Shown here: piece after piece, positions 5,886-7,835 of the stretch
Layout of the letters: each line of letters opens with the position of its first letter
Numbering within the stretch: position 1 is the first letter of the stretch
Assembly (NCBI GenBank): GCA_036009105.1
Contig: DASYMJ010000298.1
Coordinates: forward strand, 1 to 7,835
Origin: JAFAVZ01 sp036009105
Lineage (GTDB): Bacteria > Acidobacteriota > Thermoanaerobaculia > Gp7-AA8
DNA: 7,835 nucleotides
Direction of reading: 5' to 3'
Made by a program: the position numbers and the translations under genes
The notes under the pieces: model-generated
Told to the model about the DNA's origin: nothing
The model's database searches: none
The model's input: the letters and a program-made list of their open reading frames with translations, nothing else

Positions 5886-6842
5886 ATGCCGGACACTGAT
5901 AAGCCCAGCCGCAGACGATCGGATGACGGGAGCGAGCAGGGCTCGAAGGTCCGCGTCCTGGCCGTCGACGACGACCACGCGTACCTGAGGTACCTCGAAC
6001 TGATCCTCACCCGGGCCGGTTTCGACGTGGTGGTGGCGTTCGACGGCCTCTCCGCCATCGAGATCATCCGCCGCGACCCGAACATCGACATCGTGCTGAT
6101 CGACCTGGCCATGCCGCTCATGGACGGGCTGGAAACCGTGCAGCGCATCCAGGCGGAGACCACCGGGATCTACACCATCCTCCTCACCGCGCACGACGGC
6201 TTCGAGACGAAGCTCCGCGCGCTGAACGGCGGCTGCGACGATTTCCTGACCAAGACCACCCCCGAGTCGGAGATCGTGGCCAAGCTCCGCTCCGCCGCGC
6301 GGCGCCTGGAGCTCGAGCGGCGCCTGCACGTGGAGAACGAGGAGCTGGAGCGGCTGGCCTACACCGACGAGCTGACCGGCATCGCGAACCGGCGCGCGCT
6401 CTTCCGCGCCGCGGACGAGATCCTCGCCGCCGGGCGGCACCTCAGCGTGGTCCTCTTCGACCTGGACGACTTCAAAGGCATCAACGACACCTACGGCCAC
6501 CTGATGGGCGACCGCATCCTCGCCGACGTGGCCGCCTGCCTGAAGCAGAACACGCGCATCGGCGACGTGATCGCCCGCTACGGCGGCGACGAGTTCGTCC
6601 TGCTCCTCCCTGAGACAACCGCGAACGGCGCGCGCCAGATCACCGACCGCATCTGCCAGCAGATCGCCGATCTGCGGTGGGACGTGGCCGGCCAGACCAT
6701 CACCATCAACGTGGGCACCGGCCTGTCGACGGCGGGAAGCGGTAGCAGCATCTCCACGCTGCTCGCGGAGTCCGACGCCAAGCTGTACGACGCGAAGATG
6801 GCTCGCGACCTGGGGGCGGCGGAGTTGGGGATTAGTCTGTGA
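5886..6842 (+). CDS. Response regulator with REC and GGDEF domains (predicted diguanylate cyclase)
   Basis: A 318-residue soluble signalling protein predicted to make cyclic di-GMP from two GTP when phosphorylated. The receiver domain spans about 22-136: acidic pocket Asp28-Asp30, phospho-acceptor Asp73 in LIDLAMP, Thr101 and Lys123. A charged helix (about 139-157) links it to the GGDEF domain (about 158-318), which opens with TDELTGIANRRALF and has FDLDDFKGINDTYGH and the active-site RYGGDEF, with GGDEF at 233-237. The inhibitory I-site RxxD is intact at Arg224-Asp227, five residues before GGDEF, so product inhibition is likely. ATG 5886 is chosen because GGGAG (5873-5877) lies eight bases upstream; an in-frame TTG at 5865 has no such site. 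It has no adjacent histidine kinase gene. Its last 11 bases overlap the convergent anti-sigma gene. A CRP-like box lies upstream. Confidence 0.96.
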   Translation: MPDTDKPSRRRSDDGSEQGSKVRVLAVDDDHAYLRYLELILTRAGFDVVVAFDGLSAIEIIRRDPNIDIVLIDLAMPLMDGLETVQRIQAETTGIYTILLTAHDGFETKLRALNGGCDDFLTKTTPESEIVAKLRSAARRLELERRLHVENEELERLAYTDELTGIANRRALFRAADEILAAGRHLSVVLFDLDDFKGINDTYGHLMGDRILADVAACLKQNTRIGDVIARYGGDEFVLLLPETTANGARQITDRICQQIADLRWDVAGQTITINVGTGLSTAGSGSSISTLLAESDAKLYDAKMARDLGAAELGISL

Positions 6843-7650
6843 GGTTCGCCAGCTTCTCGCGAGCCTCGTCGGCCCACGTTGACTTCGAGTCGACTGCCAG
6901 GTAATCCTTCCAAGCCTGAGCCGCGCGGGGATCGTTGAGCTTGTACAAGGCATACGCGCGGTTCCACAACGCAGTGGGCGTCCTGCTCCCCTCGCTCAGT
7001 CTGGCAGCCTCCTGGAGCTCCTTCCTGCTGCCGCTCGCGATGAGGGCAGCGGCGAGGTCAGGCACGGCGGCACCGTCCGCCTCCGCGGCCTTCCGAAGTT
7101 CGAGAATCGCGTCTTGGTAGTAGTGCGCCATGAGCAGGGCGACGCCGCGCCTATGAGGGCCGGCCCACCGTGCCTCACTCAGAACCGAGACCGCTTTGTA
7201 GAGTTCGGAGGGAACGGTAGGGTCCAAACCGGAGGGCTTCTCCTCGGAACCACGGTTCACGCTGACCGCTTTCTTGTATGGCAAATCGAGGGAAAGCCGC
7301 CCTTCGACCGGCCGGGTCTCGCCCTCTGCTGACGCCGCCTTCAGATCGTTCATCGACCTCCCGTACGTCCAATCGCGGATGTCAGTTGCGAACACCACCA
7401 GCAGTCCCGCCGCCACCGCGAACGACGCCGCAGCCACGCGCCAACCTCCGCGTTTCGGCATCTCGACCACGTTGTCTGCTTCGTCCATCGCCTTGATGTC
7501 GCTCAGATCGTTGAGGAACGTCCTGCACTCGTCACAATCCGCCAGATGCCTGGTCACCGCGCGTCTCTCGTTAGCCTTCAGGCGGTCATCAATGAATCCT
7601 GCGAGCGTTTCGTCTGTCGGGTGTACGGTCATCACTTCGGGAGCGGTCAT
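6832..7650 (-). CDS. Zinc-finger anti-sigma-factor-like membrane protein with TPR-like C-terminal region
   Basis: A 272-residue predicted single-pass membrane protein. The N-terminal zf-HC2 motif is His35-x3-Cys39-x2-Cys42 (RHLADCDEC), the zinc-binding signature of anti-sigma factors that hold a partner sigma factor in the cytoplasm. Residues 72-88 form one TM helix. The C-terminal part (about 148-272) is helical and TPR-like, for example ALWNRAYALYKLNDPRAAQA and then WKDYLAVD at 227-254. By topology it would sit outside the cytoplasmic membrane as a sensor or protein-contact domain. ATG 7650 follows AGGGAGGG (7662-7655) by four bases and overlaps the stop of the upstream sigma-like gene as ATGA, suggesting coupled translation of the pair. 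The stop TAA at 6834-6832 lies inside the end of the GGDEF gene. Partner binding is inferred from motif and position. Confidence 0.85.
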   Translation of the reverse strand: MTAPEVMTVHPTDETLAGFIDDRLKANERRAVTRHLADCDECRTFLNDLSDIKAMDEADNVVEMPKRGGWRVAAASFAVAAGLLVVFATDIRDWTYGRSMNDLKAASAEGETRPVEGRLSLDLPYKKAVSVNRGSEEKPSGLDPTVPSELYKAVSVLSEARWAGPHRRGVALLMAHYYQDAILELRKAAEADGAAVPDLAAALIASGSRKELQEAARLSEGSRTPTALWNRAYALYKLNDPRAAQAWKDYLAVDSKSTWADEAREKLANLTD

Positions 7651-7835
7651 CGCGCCCTCCCTTCACGTCTACGCACTCCCTTATCACCTGCAGACTGAGA
7701 GGGACCGGGGGGTGGGATTTCCGGCAGAATGCCGAAGCGGATCTCCTGATCCCCACGATCCAGCAGCCCGGCTACTTCCGACTTGCTCACGCCCTCCTTC
7801 TCCAGGCCGCGCCGCAGCTCGTGGAAGAGCTTGTC
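7647..7835 (-). CDS. Probable RNA polymerase sigma-70-family factor, C-terminal tail (partial)
   Basis: Only the last 62 codons lie in the window; the gene enters from the right edge in frame and ends with TGA at 7649-7647. The visible start, DKLFHELRRGLEKEGVSKSE followed by VAGLL, resembles the segment just after the region 4 recognition helix in some sigma-70-family proteins, where an Arg-rich LRR.LE..G helix follows the helix-turn-helix. The rest is a Pro-rich, then basic, unstructured tail. The stronger argument is position: it overlaps by four bases the start of a zf-HC2 anti-sigma-like gene, the usual order of a sigma/anti-sigma pair. No diagnostic sigma region 2 or 4 motif is visible, so another regulator is possible. 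Confidence 0.5.
   Translation of the reverse strand, partial: DKLFHELRRGLEKEGVSKSEVAGLLDRGDQEIRFGILPEIPPPGPSQSAGDKGVRRREGRAR

Overview
The window is high-GC bacterial DNA. Seven protein-coding genes can be supported, and no RNA gene, CRISPR array or insertion sequence was seen. The lineage cannot be fixed from this stretch. The mix of a sigma factor followed by a zinc-finger anti-sigma protein with a repeat tail, a large secreted FN3-type protein and intergenic heptamer arrays would suit an Acidobacteriota-like Gram-negative soil or sediment organism, but that is an inference.

Positions 1-3134 (minus strand) hold an ABC importer operon of the nitrate/sulfonate/taurine (NitT/TauT) class. It is transcribed in the order permease 1 (3134-2328), ATPase (2331-1597), permease 2 (1567-764), substrate-binding protein (681 to beyond position 1). 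Two closely related permeases serve one visible ATPase. Permease 1 and the ATPase overlap by 4 bases (ATGA). The other two junctions each contain an inverted array of 7-base repeats.

Positions 3121-5703 (plus strand) encode an 860-residue secreted protein: signal peptide, Cys-rich N-terminal region, FN3-like domain, BACON-like beta domain and two copies of a roughly 240-residue module. Its start overlaps the start of the divergent permease 1 gene. Positions 5704-5885 are intergenic, with a third heptamer array and a CRP-like palindrome. Positions 5886-6842 (plus) encode a REC-GGDEF response regulator, a predicted c-di-GMP synthase with an intact active site and inhibitory site. On the minus strand, 7835-7647 is the C-terminal tail of a probable sigma factor, overlapping (ATGA) a zinc-finger/one-TM/TPR-like anti-sigma protein (7650-6832). 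The anti-sigma gene runs convergently 11 bases into the GGDEF gene.

The most striking feature is that each of the three true intergenic gaps holds an array of 7-base units arranged as a hairpin, with a different heptamer each time. The middle one is a perfect 31-bp inverted repeat. It supplies the Shine-Dalgarno sequence, the start codon and about 11 of the first 19 codons of permease 2.
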